Source: Hylemonella gracilis ATCC 19624
GTDB taxonomy: Bacteria; Pseudomonadota; Gammaproteobacteria; Burkholderiales; Burkholderiaceae_C
Direction: 5' to 3'
Length of the DNA stretch: 64,000 bases
Assembly: GCF_000211835.1 (NCBI RefSeq)
Contig: NZ_AEGR01000042.1
Location: 121,422-185,421, forward strand
Both the position numbers and the translations under genes were made by a program. Numbering within the stretch: the first letter of the stretch is position 1; the number at the start of each line of letters is the position of its first letter. Below, piece by piece: positions 54,604-63,670 of the stretch. The notes beneath the pieces are model-generated. The model saw nothing but the letters and a program-made list of their open reading frames with translations, did no database searches and was not told the DNA's origin.

Positions 54604-56508
54604 TCAGAACGTCTCCCAATCGCCCTCCGCGTCCTTGCCACCCGTGGGCGGCGGCGCAGCCTTGGGTCTGGTGGCCGCTGCAGCGGCTTTGTCGGCGCGG
54701 GCCCCGGTGTCAGCCGGCGAGGCACGTCGCGCGGCAGAAGGTATGCGCCGGGATGCGGCGCCAGGTGCCGCCGTGGGCTTGTTGGTTTGGGCGGTGGCCG
54801 AGGAAGACGCCGGCAGGGAACCGGCCGTAGGCGTCAACGATGCGGAGGACGCGGACGCCCCCAAGGACGACACCGGCCGGGCACGCGGGGCCGCAGCTGC
54901 GGCAGCACCTCGGGCCGAAGGCGGCAAGCGCCCCTCCTTGCCCTCGCCATCACCGCTGCCCAGGCGAAACACGGCCATCATGCGGGCGAGGCTCTGGGCC
55001 TGCTCGCGCATGCTGCCCGCGGCGGCGGCGCTTTCCTCGACCAAGGCGGAGTTCTGCTGGGTCATCTGGTCGAGCTGGGCGACGGACTGGTTCACGCCCG
55101 CGATGCCTTGGCTCTGCTCGTGGGTGGCGGCGTGGATCTCGGCGATGATGTCCGCGACGCGCTTGACCGAGGTGACGATCTCGTCCATGGTCTGGCCGGC
55201 GTTGGCCACCAGGCGGCTACCACTCTCGACCTTCTGAACCGAAGCGCCGATCAGGGCCTTGATCTCCTTGGCCGCCTCCGCGCTGCGGCCCGCCAGGGCC
55301 CGCACCTCGCTGGCCACCACCGCGAAACCGCGGCCCTGCTCGCCCGCGCGCGCCGCTTCCACTGCCGCGTTGAGCGCCAAGATATTGGTCTGGAAGGCAA
55401 TGCCGTCGATCACGTTGATGATGTCGGCGATGCGCTTGCTGCTGTCATTGATCTCGCCCATGGTGCTGACCACCTCGGCCACCACCACGCCGCCGCGGCC
55501 AGCCACCTCGGCCGCCGTCGTGGCCAGTTGGTTCGCCATGCTGGCGCTGTTCGAGGTCTGCTGCACCGTGCTGGTCAGCTCCTCCATCGCGGAGGCCGTG
55601 GCCTGCAGACTGCCGGCTGTCTGTTCGGTGCGATGGGACAGGTCGGCGTTGCCCTGAGCGATCTCGCTGGACGCGGTGGTGATGCTGTCAGTCGCCGAGC
55701 GCACCTCGCTCACGAGATGGCGCAAGGACCCCACCATCTGAGCCAGACCGCCCATCACGCTGCCCGGCGCGGCGGGCGGGATCTGCACGCCCAGGTCCCC
55801 CTGGGCGATGCGCGCCATCACCTCGTAGGCCTCGCTGGGCTCGCCGCCCACCTGGCGGATCACCGATCGGCCCACCGACCAGCCGATGCCGCCCACGATC
55901 AACAGCACCACCAGCAACTGCAGGCCACCAGTCAGGTACAGGCGAGCCTTCATGGCATCGATGTCGTCGGTGTACAGACCCGAACCCAGCATCCATTCCC
56001 AGCCCGGCACGCGCACCACGTACTGCAGCTTGGGAGAGGGCACGGTGGCGCCAGGCCGGGCGAATTCGCCCATCTCCATGGCGGTGTTGTCCTTGCTGGC
56101 CCGCAAGGCGCCAGTCAGGGTGGCGATCACGTCCTTGCCCTGGCCGTCCTTGAGCTTGCCCATCATGTTCTGGCCTTCGAAATCCTTGCGGATGGGGTGC
56201 ACAACCCCGGTGCCATCCATGGTGTAGATGTAGAAGTACTCGACGTTGCCCGCCCCGTAACGGGAGACGCGCACCGCCTCCGCGGCGGCCTTCTGCGCGT
56301 CTGCCACGGTCATCTCGCCCTTGTCGGCCTTGCTCTTGTAGGCATTGACGATGCTGTGAATGGATTGCACGGCGGTCGCCAACTGCTCCGTGCGGGCTTC
56401 CATCACGCGCCGGCTCGCAGCCAAGGTGGACGTGACGATCAGCACGGCCACCGCAAGCAGGGCCGCCCCCACGATGACGCCAATCTTCTGCTTGAAACTC
56501 AGGTTCAT
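54604..56508 (-). CDS. Methyl-accepting chemotaxis protein with Cache domain
   Basis: This 634-residue chemoreceptor has a first membrane helix at about residues 10-32, a periplasmic single Cache domain ([25 protein letters not shown]... [11 protein letters not shown]), a second helix near 195-215 and HAMP. The cytoplasmic signalling domain includes [40 protein letters not shown] long proline/alanine-rich tail ends in DWETF, a variant of the NWETF pentapeptide that tethers CheR and CheB. The ATG at 56508 is used. A sigma-28-like promoter lies upstream. Confidence 0.95.
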   Translation of the reverse strand: MNLSFKQKIGVIVGAALLAVAVLIVTSTLAASRRVMEARTEQLATAVQSIHSIVNAYKSKADKGEMTVADAQKAAAEAVRVSRYGAGNVEYFYIYTMDGTGVVHPIRKDFEGQNMMGKLKDGQGKDVIATLTGALRASKDNTAMEMGEFARPGATVPSPKLQYVVRVPGWEWMLGSGLYTDDIDAMKARLYLTGGLQLLVVLLIVGGIGWSVGRSVIRQVGGEPSEAYEVMARIAQGDLGVQIPPAAPGSVMGGLAQMVGSLRHLVSEVRSATDSITTASSEIAQGNADLSHRTEQTAGSLQATASAMEELTSTVQQTSNSASMANQLATTAAEVAGRGGVVVAEVVSTMGEINDSSKRIADIINVIDGIAFQTNILALNAAVEAARAGEQGRGFAVVASEVRALAGRSAEAAKEIKALIGASVQKVESGSRLVANAGQTMDEIVTSVKRVADIIAEIHAATHEQSQGIAGVNQSVAQLDQMTQQNSALVEESAAAAGSMREQAQSLARMMAVFRLGSGDGEGKEGRLPPSARGAAAAAAPRARPVSSLGASASSASLTPTAGSLPASSSATAQTNKPTAAPGAASRRIPSAARRASPADTGARADKAAAAATRPKAAPPPTGGKDAEGDWETF

Positions 56509-56651
56509 GGGATGGCCTCCGAGCCAACAAAGAGAAAAATCAAGGTCCGTGCGACGAGGGTCGTGCGCGACTTGCAGCGACCACTCACGCGGACGGGCAA
56601 CGCGCCATGCACGGCGTGGACGTGCGCATACCCCACCCTGGACCTGTCCCT

Positions 56652-56679
56652 ATATCGGCAATCCACCACACAAACTGAC
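56652..56679 (-). promoter_or_regulatory. Sigma-28 (FliA)-like promoter of the chemoreceptor gene
   Basis: On the minus strand GTCAGTTT (56679-56672) is followed, after 12 bases, by GCCGATAT (56659-56652). This is close to the FliA consensus TAAAGTTT-N11-GCCGATAA. The leader to the ATG is about 140 bases. Confidence 0.5.
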
Positions 56680-56722
56680 GGCAGACATCGCGGAACGCGG
56701 TAGGGTCGCGCGGCAAAACAGC

Positions 56723-56775
56723 AAATCGAACGATCGTGCTATTTTTTGAAGCCTGAGCTCGAAGCACCTTAGAAT
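56723..56775 (+). promoter_or_regulatory. ETF-QO promoter with overlapping TetR-type palindrome
   Basis: A sigma-70 promoter is seen with TTGAAG at 56746-56751, an 18-base spacer and TAGAAT at 56770-56775. Directly upstream, 56723-56744 is a 22-base dyad with perfect core ACGATCGT (56730-56737) and outer arms AAAT/ATTT, typical in size of a TetR operator. The regulator is unknown. Confidence 0.5.
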
Positions 56776-56834
56776 CGGACCGCGCGCTTGAGCACAAGCA
56801 CCCCTGAGACGACCCACAGGACAAGACACAGCCC

Positions 56835-58517
56835 ATGACGAACCAAGACATCCTCTCCCAGTACGGCCCGCGCGAAGCAATGGAATACGACGCGGTCGTC
56901 GTGGGCGGCGGGCCGGCCGGCCTGGCCACCGCCATTCGTCTGAAACAGCTTGCGGCCGAAAAAGGCCAGGACGTTTCCGTTGTCGTGCTGGAAAAAGGCG
57001 GAGAGCCTGGCGCCCATATCCTTTCCGGCGCTGTCATGGACCCGCGCGCCCTTCAGGAACTCTTTCCCGACTGGAAGGAACGCGGCGCGCCGCTGAACCA
57101 GCCTGTCACGGGCGACGACGTGCTCTTCCTCTCCGAAAAGGGCGCCAAGCGCACGCCCGACTTCCTGGTGCCGGACAACTTCCACAACCAGCGCAACTAC
57201 GTCGTCGCGCTGGGCTTCGTCACGAAATGGCTGGGCGAACAGGCCGAGGCTTTGGGCGTGGAAATTTTCCCCGGCTTCGCCGCCGCCGAAGTGCTGTACA
57301 ACGACGACGGCTCGGTCAAAGGGGTGGCGACCGGCAATTTGGGTGTCGGCAAGAACGGTGAACCCACCGACAGCTTTCAGCTCGGCATGGAATTGCATGC
57401 CAAGTACACCGTCTTCGCGGAAGGTGCACGCGGCCATTTGGGCAAGCAGGTCATCGCGAAATACAAGCTGGACGAGGGCAAGGACCCGCAAAGCTATGCC
57501 ATCGGCATCAAGGAACTCTGGGAAATCCCCGCCGACAAGGCCAAGCCGGGCCGCGTGGTGCACACCGCCGGCTGGCCCATGGACAACAGCACCTACGGCG
57601 GCGGCTTCCTCTACCACCTGGAAGGCAACAAGGTCACGCTGGGTTTCGTCACCGGCTTGGACTACCAGAACCCCTGGCTCAGTCCCTTCGAGGAAATGCA
57701 GCGCTGGAAAACCCACCCCGCGATCTGCGAACACATCCAAGGCGGCAAACGCATCGGTTATGGCGCACGGGCCATCACGGCCGGTGGCCTGCTCTCCCTG
57801 CCCAAGACCATCTTCCCGGGCGGTGTGCTCGTGGGCTGCGACGCGGGGTACCTGAACGCCAGCCGCATCAAGGGCAGCCATGCCGCGATCAAGAGTGGCA
57901 TGCTGGCCGCCGAAGCGCTCTTTGAAGCTGTCACGGTGGGCCGCCAGCACGATGAGCTGACAGCCTATCCGGCCGCGTTCGAGAAGAGTTGGCTGCACCA
58001 GGAACTGCACCGCGCACGCAACTTCAAGCAGTGGTTCAAAAAGGGCAGCGTCGTTGGCGCGCTGATGACGGGCATCGAGCACTGGCTGCTGCCCAAGCTG
58101 GGCATCAAGAGCCCGCCTTGGACGATCCACCGCAAGGAGGCCGATCACACCCGCCTCAAGCCCGCGGACCAGTGCGAAAAGATCGTCTACCCCAAGCCGG
58201 ACGGCAAGCTGACCTTTGACCGCCTGAGCAGCGTCTTCATCAGCAACACCAACCACGCCGAAGACCAGCCCGCCCACCTGACGCTCAAGGACGCCAGCGT
58301 GCCCGTGAGCGTGAACCTCGCCAAGTACGCCGGCCCAGAGAGCCGCTACTGTCCGGCGGGCGTCTACGAGTTCGTCGAGAAGGATGGCGCCAGCCAATTG
58401 GTCATCAACGCGCAGAACTGCGTGCACTGCAAGACTTGCGACATCAAGGACCCGACGCAGAACATCGTCTGGGTCACGCCCGAGGGCGGCGGCGGGCCGA
58501 ATTACAGCGGGATGTGA
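56835..58517 (+). CDS. Electron transfer flavoprotein-ubiquinone oxidoreductase
   Basis: This 560-residue inner-membrane enzyme passes electrons from reduced ETF to ubiquinone. It has an FAD-binding start (YDAVVVGGGPAGLATAIRLK) and a C-terminal 4Fe-4S cluster with CPAG and NCVHCKTCDIKDPTQN, four Cys as expected. Length is normal for ETF-QO. It links acyl-CoA and amino-acid dehydrogenases to the respiratory chain. The start ATG at 56835 is clear. No etfAB genes are nearby. Confidence 0.95.
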   Translation: MTNQDILSQYGPREAMEYDAVVVGGGPAGLATAIRLKQLAAEKGQDVSVVVLEKGGEPGAHILSGAVMDPRALQELFPDWKERGAPLNQPVTGDDVLFLSEKGAKRTPDFLVPDNFHNQRNYVVALGFVTKWLGEQAEALGVEIFPGFAAAEVLYNDDGSVKGVATGNLGVGKNGEPTDSFQLGMELHAKYTVFAEGARGHLGKQVIAKYKLDEGKDPQSYAIGIKELWEIPADKAKPGRVVHTAGWPMDNSTYGGGFLYHLEGNKVTLGFVTGLDYQNPWLSPFEEMQRWKTHPAICEHIQGGKRIGYGARAITAGGLLSLPKTIFPGGVLVGCDAGYLNASRIKGSHAAIKSGMLAAEALFEAVTVGRQHDELTAYPAAFEKSWLHQELHRARNFKQWFKKGSVVGALMTGIEHWLLPKLGIKSPPWTIHRKEADHTRLKPADQCEKIVYPKPDGKLTFDRLSSVFISNTNHAEDQPAHLTLKDASVPVSVNLAKYAGPESRYCPAGVYEFVEKDGASQLVINAQNCVHCKTCDIKDPTQNIVWVTPEGGGGPNYSGM

Positions 58518-58566
58518 ACGCGTCTCGGACACTCCGAGCGCCCGGCCTTCCCCATGCGCAATGGGG

Positions 58567-59496
58567 TCAGGCCACCTGCAAGCGCCGCTGCAGAAAATCC
58601 CCCAGCGCGCGCATACGCGCGCTCAGGTGCGTGCCCCGCGCGAGCGCCAGCACCAGCGGATAGGGCTGGGAGTGCACCTGGGGCAGCACGTGAATCAAAT
58701 GCCCCGCCGCAAGGTCGGCAGCCACATCCAGGCGTGACTTGAGCGCGATGCCGCACCCCGCCACGGCCCACTGCCGCGCCACCAAACCACTGTCGGCACT
58801 GCGACGCACGCGTGCCTTCAGGGTGACGGGCTTGCCAGAATCAAGCAGTGCCCAGCGGTGCGCGGGACGGCTGGCGATGCGCAGGCCGATCATCTCGTGC
58901 GCGGCCAGATCGTCCAGCCGCTTGGGCGTGCCCGCGCGGCGCAGGTAGGTCGGCGCGGCGACCAGGATGGCGTGGTTGTCCGGCACCAGGGGCCGCGCGA
59001 TCTGGCCAGGGGCGGCGTCACCGTAGCGGATGGCGGCGTCCACGGGCTCGCGCGCCAGATCGGCCACGCGGTCGCCGATGGCCAAATCGAGCTGCAGCTG
59101 CGGGTGCAGCCCCATGAACTCGTCCAGCAGCGGACGCAAGACCTGAGTGCCCAGGTCGGTCGGGACGCCCAGGCGCAGCAGGCCGCGCACTTGGGTGAGC
59201 GGCGCGCGCAGTTCGGCCGCCGCCTCGTCGACGGCGCTCAATGCCGCCAGACAGCGCTGCAAAAAGGCCTCGCCTTCCGGGGTTGGGCGCAAGGCCCGGC
59301 TGGAACGCATGAAGAGTCGTGCGCCGAGTTGCTGCTCCAGCCGTCGGATCGCCGCCGTGGCGGTGGCATTGAGCAAGCCCTGTTCACGAGCGGCGGCGGC
59401 CACACCACCGAGTTCGGCCACGCGCAGGGCCAGGCGCAGGGCACCCAGGTCCAGCCGCTCGGACAACGCCGCCGTCGTGGCGGTCGACGTCTTCAT
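58567..59496 (-). CDS. LysR-family transcriptional regulator
   Basis: The protein is 309 residues with the LysR winged helix-turn-helix (LGALRLALRVAELGGVAAAAREQGLLNATATAAIRRLEQQLGARLFMRSSRALRPT) and a CrgA-like effector domain with DAAIRYGDAAPG. I use ATG 59496 (MKTSTATTAALSERL); the longer frame to 60198 crosses the divergent gene. It is divergent from a quinone-oxidoreductase gene by 99 bases and probably controls it. Confidence 0.9.
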   Translation of the reverse strand: MKTSTATTAALSERLDLGALRLALRVAELGGVAAAAREQGLLNATATAAIRRLEQQLGARLFMRSSRALRPTPEGEAFLQRCLAALSAVDEAAAELRAPLTQVRGLLRLGVPTDLGTQVLRPLLDEFMGLHPQLQLDLAIGDRVADLAREPVDAAIRYGDAAPGQIARPLVPDNHAILVAAPTYLRRAGTPKRLDDLAAHEMIGLRIASRPAHRWALLDSGKPVTLKARVRRSADSGLVARQWAVAGCGIALKSRLDVAADLAAGHLIHVLPQVHSQPYPLVLALARGTHLSARMRALGDFLQRRLQVA

Positions 59497-59595
59497 TGAC
59501 AAATTCCTTTTGTCATTGCCGCAGTATCGCATGGGTGGTTCAGCGTGCGGGTCCGCAAGACACTGGCGGCCATCGCAACGTTTACAGGAGTTCCC

Positions 59596-60609
59596 ATGAA
59601 AGCCATCGGCCATTTGCACCCCCTGCCGCTCGACGACGCGCGCGCCTTGATCGAGCTCACCCTGCCGGACCCGGAACCGGGTCCGCACGACCTGTTGGTC
59701 CGCGTCCGCGCGGTGTCCGTCAACCCGGTGGACGTGAAAGTACGTGCCGGCATGGCACCCCCGCCTGGCCAGCCGCGCGTGCTGGGTTGGGACGCTGCGG
59801 GCGAGGTGCTGGCGATGGGCTCGCAAGTTCAAGGCTTTGCGCCCGGCGACCGCGTCTGGTACGCCGGCGCGCTGCAGCGAGGTGGCAGCAACGCTCCCTT
59901 GCAGACCGTGGACGCGCGCATCGTGAGCCGCATGCCGCGCAGCCTGGATTTCGCCGCCGCGGCTGCTCTGCCCTTGACGGGCATCACCGCGTGGGAATTG
60001 CTCTTCGACCGTCTGGGCGTGCCGCAGGGCGGAGGCGCCGGTCAACGCTTGTTGGTGGTCGGCGCCGCGGGCGGCGTGGGCTCCATCCTCGTTCAGCTCG
60101 CGCGCCAGTTCACGCAGTTGGAAGTGGTGGCCACGGCCTCGCGCACCGACACGCAGGACTGGGTGCGGACACTGGGCGCCCACCACGTCATCGATCACCG
60201 CCAGCCACTCGACGAGGCACTGACCTCAGCCGGACTGTCAGGCGGCGTGCACCTGGTGGCCGGCCTCACGCACACCGAGGCGCACTACCCGGCGCTGGTG
60301 CGCGCCTTGCGTCCGCAGGGCCGCATCGCGCTCATCGACGACCCGGCGAGCCTGGACGCACGCCCCTTGAAGATGAAAAGCGCCTCGTTGCACTGGGAGT
60401 TCATGTTCACGCGCCCGATGTTCGAGACGGAGGACATGGCTGCGCAAGGGCGCCTGCTGACCCAGCTCGCCGAGGCCGTGGACGAGGGCCGTCTGCGCAG
60501 CACGGTCACGCGTGACTTCGGTGAACTGTCGGTCGCGACGCTGCGCGAGGCGCATGCCTGGGTCGAAAGCGGCCAGGCCATCGGCAAGGGCGTGCTGCGG
60601 GTGGGTTGA
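59596..60609 (+). CDS. Zinc-type alcohol dehydrogenase family / quinone oxidoreductase-like protein
   Basis: This 337-residue medium-chain dehydrogenase/reductase lacks the structural-zinc Cys set seen in true alcohol dehydrogenases, and its nucleotide site VVGAAGGVGSILVQLARQF is typical of NADPH:quinone reductase-like enzymes. Other landmarks are VNPVDVKVRAG and GWDAAGEV. It may reduce quinones or enones. The ATG at 59596 has CAGGAG 7 bases upstream; a longer frame to 59545 is not supported. A LysR gene is divergent. Confidence 0.9.
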   Translation: MKAIGHLHPLPLDDARALIELTLPDPEPGPHDLLVRVRAVSVNPVDVKVRAGMAPPPGQPRVLGWDAAGEVLAMGSQVQGFAPGDRVWYAGALQRGGSNAPLQTVDARIVSRMPRSLDFAAAAALPLTGITAWELLFDRLGVPQGGGAGQRLLVVGAAGGVGSILVQLARQFTQLEVVATASRTDTQDWVRTLGAHHVIDHRQPLDEALTSAGLSGGVHLVAGLTHTEAHYPALVRALRPQGRIALIDDPASLDARPLKMKSASLHWEFMFTRPMFETEDMAAQGRLLTQLAEAVDEGRLRSTVTRDFGELSVATLREAHAWVESGQAIGKGVLRVG

Positions 60610-60684
60610 AGCTGAGGAGTTGACCGGGGCACGGCAGATAGGCCCGCCCCGGCAAGTGCTTAAGTCCCCTCCCCGCCTCGGGCT

Positions 60685-61194
60685 TCAGGTATTGCCCAGG
60701 TAGTCCTTCTTGCCGATCTCCACCCCGTTGTGCCGCAAGATGGCGTAAGCCGTGGTGACATGGAAGAAAAAGTTGGGCAAGGCGGTGTTCTGCAGATAAG
60801 GCAGGCCCTGCAGGCGCTCCTCGCCCGTGCGGCGCTTGAGCACGACTTCACGCGCTTCGCTGCCGTCGATCTGCTCGGGCTTGAACGATTGCAGATAGAC
60901 CAAGGTCTTGGCGATGCGCTCGTTCAGTTCGGCGAAGGTCTTCTCGTTGTCCTCGTAGACCGGCGGCGTGACGCCCGCCAGGCGAGCCGCGCACCCCTTG
61001 GCGGTGTCAGTGGCAATCATGATCTGGTTGCTCAGCGGCAGCATGTCGGGATAAAGACGCGCGCTGGTCAGCACCAGTTCATCGATGCCCTTGGCCTGGG
61101 CGTGCGCCTGGGCCTTGGACAGGATGGCATGCAGGTTGCCCAGCATGCGAATGAATACAGGCACGCTGGCCTGGTACATGGACACAGAAGACAT
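60685..61194 (-). CDS. DUF1993 family protein
   Basis: This 169-residue protein matches DUF1993, a small helical-bundle family with MYQASVPVFIRMLGNLHAILSKAQAHA at the N-terminus and a helical GLPYLQNTALPNFFFHVTTAYAILRHNGVEIGKKDYLG C-terminus. Members resemble DinB-like four-helix bundles; function is unknown. I use ATG 61194 (MSSVSMYQ); the longer frame to 61452 adds non-family residues. It is convergent with the quinone-oxidoreductase gene. Confidence 0.85.
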   Translation of the reverse strand: MSSVSMYQASVPVFIRMLGNLHAILSKAQAHAQAKGIDELVLTSARLYPDMLPLSNQIMIATDTAKGCAARLAGVTPPVYEDNEKTFAELNERIAKTLVYLQSFKPEQIDGSEAREVVLKRRTGEERLQGLPYLQNTALPNFFFHVTTAYAILRHNGVEIGKKDYLGNT

Positions 61195-61554
61195 GGATGT
61201 TGTTCCGTTCAAAAAAGAAAGCGGGATCATGGGGCATCCGAGATTTTTCTGCAGGACCAGTCCTTTAGGCCTACCCGCAAAAGACAAGCCAATCGAGCAC
61301 GCCTTCCCCGGCCCATTGGAGTGTGGGCAAGGCCTTCGACTTGCTGTACGCTCAGTTCCTGAGCAGTTTCTCCATGTCGATCCAGTTCCTGACCGCATTT
61401 TTGATCGTGGGCCAGCACCTCGCGCGCAGCACGCGTGGGCGTCCCTGCGCACCTCCGGTCGCGGCGCTGTCCACGCCGTCGGCTCTCCACGGTTGACGGC
61501 GCCAGCCGCGCGCCCAGCCCGGGTGCGCGCCCGTCATTTCACTGGAGATTTCTC
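61195..61554. other. Intergenic region between DUF1993 and hpd genes
   Basis: These 360 bases have no gene I can support; several short frames on both strands lack family resemblance and ribosome-binding sites. An imperfect palindrome, CTCAG-TTC-CTGAG, lies at 61351-61363. Promoters of both divergent genes must be here, but I cannot place them. Confidence 0.4.
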
Positions 61555-62661
61555 ATGGCCGATCTGTTTGACAACCCCATGGGTCTGTGCGGCTTCGAGT
61601 TCGTCGAATTCGCTTCCCCCACCCCCGGCACGCTCGAACCCCTGTTCGAGAAGATGGGCTTCACCCTCGTCGCCAAACACCGCAGCAAGAACGTGCTGCT
61701 CTACCGTCAAGGCGACATCAACTTCATCGTCAACCGCGAGCCCAAGAGTTTGGCCGGGTATTTCGCCGCGGAACACGGCCCGAGCGCCTGTGCCATGGCC
61801 TTTCGCGTCAAGGACTCGCACAAAGCCTATCAGCGCGCGCTGGAACTGGGTGCCCAGCCCGTGGAAATTCCCACTGGCCCGATGGAACTGCGTCTGCCGG
61901 CCATCAAGGGCATTGGCGGTGCGCCGCTTTACCTGATCGACCGCTATGAAGATGGCAAGAGCATCTACGACATCGACTTCGAGTTCCTGCCGGGCGTGGA
62001 CCGGCACCCGGTAGGCCATGGCCTGAAGATCGTTGATCACCTGACGCACAACGTCTACCGCGGGCGCATGAGCTTCTGGAGCGAGTTCTATGAGAAGTTC
62101 TTCAACTTCCGCGAAATCCGCTATTTCGACATCAAGGGCGAGTACACGGGCCTGACGAGCAAGGCCATGACCGCGCCCGATGGCCTCATTCGTATCCCGC
62201 TCAACGAGGAAGCTGGCAAAGGCGGCAATGGCCAGATCGAGGAATTCCTGATGCAGTTCAATGGTGAAGGCATCCAGCACATCGCCCTGCTCACGGACGA
62301 CTTGATCGCCACCGTCGATGCCTTGCAACTGGCCGGCGTGCCCCTGGCCACGGCGCCCAACGACATCTATTACGAGATGCTCGCGGAGCGCCTGCCGGGT
62401 CACGGCGAACCCGTGGGCGAACTGCAAGCGCGCGGCATCTTGCTCGACGGCAACACGCGGGATGGGAAGCCGCGCCTGTTGTTGCAGATCTTCAGCCAGC
62501 CTTTGCTCGGACCTGTGTTTTTTGAGTTCATCCAGCGCAAGGCCGACGAAGGATTCGGCGAAGGCAATTTCCGTGCATTGTTCCTCAGCCTGGAACGCGA
62601 CCAAATCCGGCGCGGCACCTTGAAGGTGGATACACCGTCCGAGGCGCCATCGCAGGCCTGA
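61555..62661 (+). CDS. hpd: 4-hydroxyphenylpyruvate dioxygenase
   Basis: This 368-residue Fe(II) enzyme converts 4-hydroxyphenylpyruvate to homogentisate in tyrosine catabolism. Two vicinal-oxygen-chelate halves are visible; iron ligands are in IVDHLTHNV (His), [10 protein letters not shown] (His) and FFEFIQRK (Glu). The segment [11 protein letters not shown] near the C-terminus is family-specific. The ATG at 61555 has GGAG 9 bases upstream; a frame back to 61435 is rejected. No hmgA or fah gene is in view. Confidence 0.96.
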   Translation: MADLFDNPMGLCGFEFVEFASPTPGTLEPLFEKMGFTLVAKHRSKNVLLYRQGDINFIVNREPKSLAGYFAAEHGPSACAMAFRVKDSHKAYQRALELGAQPVEIPTGPMELRLPAIKGIGGAPLYLIDRYEDGKSIYDIDFEFLPGVDRHPVGHGLKIVDHLTHNVYRGRMSFWSEFYEKFFNFREIRYFDIKGEYTGLTSKAMTAPDGLIRIPLNEEAGKGGNGQIEEFLMQFNGEGIQHIALLTDDLIATVDALQLAGVPLATAPNDIYYEMLAERLPGHGEPVGELQARGILLDGNTRDGKPRLLLQIFSQPLLGPVFFEFIQRKADEGFGEGNFRALFLSLERDQIRRGTLKVDTPSEAPSQA

Positions 62662-62671
62662 GTTCAGGCCG

Positions 62672-62699
62672 ACCAGCCCGTTCGCGCACGGGCTGGTTA
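62672..62699 (+). terminator. Terminator-like hairpin after hpd
   Basis: A perfect 10-bp stem (ACCAGCCCGT at 62672-62681 with its complement at 62688-62697) closes a 6-base loop 11 bases after the hpd stop. The trailing T run is very short (TTAA), so the call is tentative. Confidence 0.5.
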
Positions 62700-62730
62700 A
62701 CCCGAATGCGTGGAGCTGCGCAGTTCAGCG

Positions 62731-63029
62731 TATAATCCGCCCGTTGTCGCGCCACGCTTACCTGTGCGGCAACTGCAGTCTGACATGGCCAGCGGTTTTC
62801 CAACTCCGCCTGCACGGCCTTCAGCCTCGCTACCTCGCTCGACTGGCTCTGTCCCCCGGCCCAGCGTGGTTCGCTCGGTCGTCACACTTCGTCCTCAGCG
62901 GCAAGCTTCATCCCCCGGCCCGCACCTTCAACCCCGGACTGGAACACAGCGGCATCCGCCGCAACGCGGCGCCTCGCGCCACGGCCTTTTCTTTATTACG
63001 AAGCGCGGCAATAGAACCGCGCGCAAACG
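62731..63029 (+). promoter_or_regulatory. TATAAT promoter element and long leader of the IF-1 operon
   Basis: A perfect TATAAT -10 box lies at 62731-62736, without a strong -35. About 290 bases of pyrimidine- and GC-rich leader follow before the next gene at 63030. No frame with family similarity is seen. A hairpin GCGCGG/CCGCGC (63003-63008 with 63017-63022) lies 8 bases before the ATG where a Shine-Dalgarno site would be. The layout fits post-transcriptional (for example cold-shock) control, which is inferred. Confidence 0.45.
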
Positions 63030-63266
63030 ATGAACATCCATTTGGAAAACGCTTTCCCGGTAGGCAAATACCTTGTCTCCCCCCTGACCCGTCAAACCGA
63101 GTCCGGCCGCTACACGGCCCATGTCTCGATCCGCAGCGGCCGCGGCCAAGCCACACATGACCGCGTGCTGGGCTTCTTCCCGGAATTCGGTACGCGCGAG
63201 AGCGCGTTGCGCTACGCCGCAGCAGAAGGCCAACGTTGGCTGAAGCAACGGCATTGCAACGCCTGA
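63030..63266 (+). CDS. Small conserved hypothetical protein
   Basis: The 78-residue protein reads [20 protein letters not shown]... and [22 protein letters not shown] recall similar small proteins in Burkholderiales beside cold-shock-type genes, but no function is known (memory, not searched). The start ATG 63030 lacks a Shine-Dalgarno site and is preceded by a hairpin. The infA paralogue follows after 38 bases on the same strand, so they are probably co-transcribed. Confidence 0.72.
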   Translation: MNIHLENAFPVGKYLVSPLTRQTESGRYTAHVSIRSGRGQATHDRVLGFFPEFGTRESALRYAAAEGQRWLKQRHCNA

Positions 63267-63304
63267 ATTCGGCGTCCCCACACCCACTCAAGCAAAGGAT
63301 CTCC

Positions 63305-63571
63305 ATGGCCAAAGAAGAACTGATCGAAATGCAAGGCAAGGTCGAGGAAGTGCTGCCCGATTCGCGCTTCCGCGTCACCCTGGAGAACGGCCACAGCCTG
63401 ATTGCCTACACCGGCGGCAAGATGCGCAAGAACCACATCCGCATCCTCGCTGGCGACAAGGTGTCGCTGGAACTCTCGCCCTACGATCTGGGCAAGGGAC
63501 GCATCACCTTCCGTCATTTGGAAGCCCGCTCCGGCGGCGCGCCGGCTCGACCCCGGCGCACCTTCCGCTGA
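63305..63571 (+). CDS. infA: Translation initiation factor IF-1 (paralogue)
   Basis: The 88-residue protein is an OB-fold IF-1: [24 protein letters not shown], then [20 protein letters not shown] and [22 protein letters not shown]. It is longer than the usual 72 residues by a basic C-terminal tail ending RPRRTFR, as seen in a second IF-1 of many Burkholderiales. It is outside the ribosomal protein cluster. The ATG at 63305 fits; a longer frame to 63236 overlaps the upstream gene. The next gene encodes an RRM protein. Confidence 0.93.
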   Translation: MAKEELIEMQGKVEEVLPDSRFRVTLENGHSLIAYTGGKMRKNHIRILAGDKVSLELSPYDLGKGRITFRHLEARSGGAPARPRRTFR

Positions 63572-63670
63572 ACCACTCACCCCATCCTGGATGGTTTTCA
63601 AACCAAGACCATCTTTTCCCCGCGTCAATATTCCTAGTGAATTCAAGACGCTTTTTCTGAAAGGCTCACC

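Larger units (their letters stand above)
56509..56834. other. Divergent intergenic region between the chemoreceptor and ETF-QO genes
   Basis: These 326 bases hold the two regulatory sites described separately (sigma-28-like promoter, minus; palindrome and sigma-70 promoter, plus). I see no gene or RNA in the rest. Confidence 0.6.

Noticed and set aside
60624..60652. Hairpin CCGGGGC/GCCCCGG between convergent genes
   Set aside because: A 15-base loop and no T run on either strand; not a convincing terminator.
61195..61554. Possible AsnC/Lrp regulator remnant upstream of hpd
   Set aside because: hpd often has a divergent Lrp-type gene, but none of the short frames here shows a helix-turn-helix or Lrp motif.
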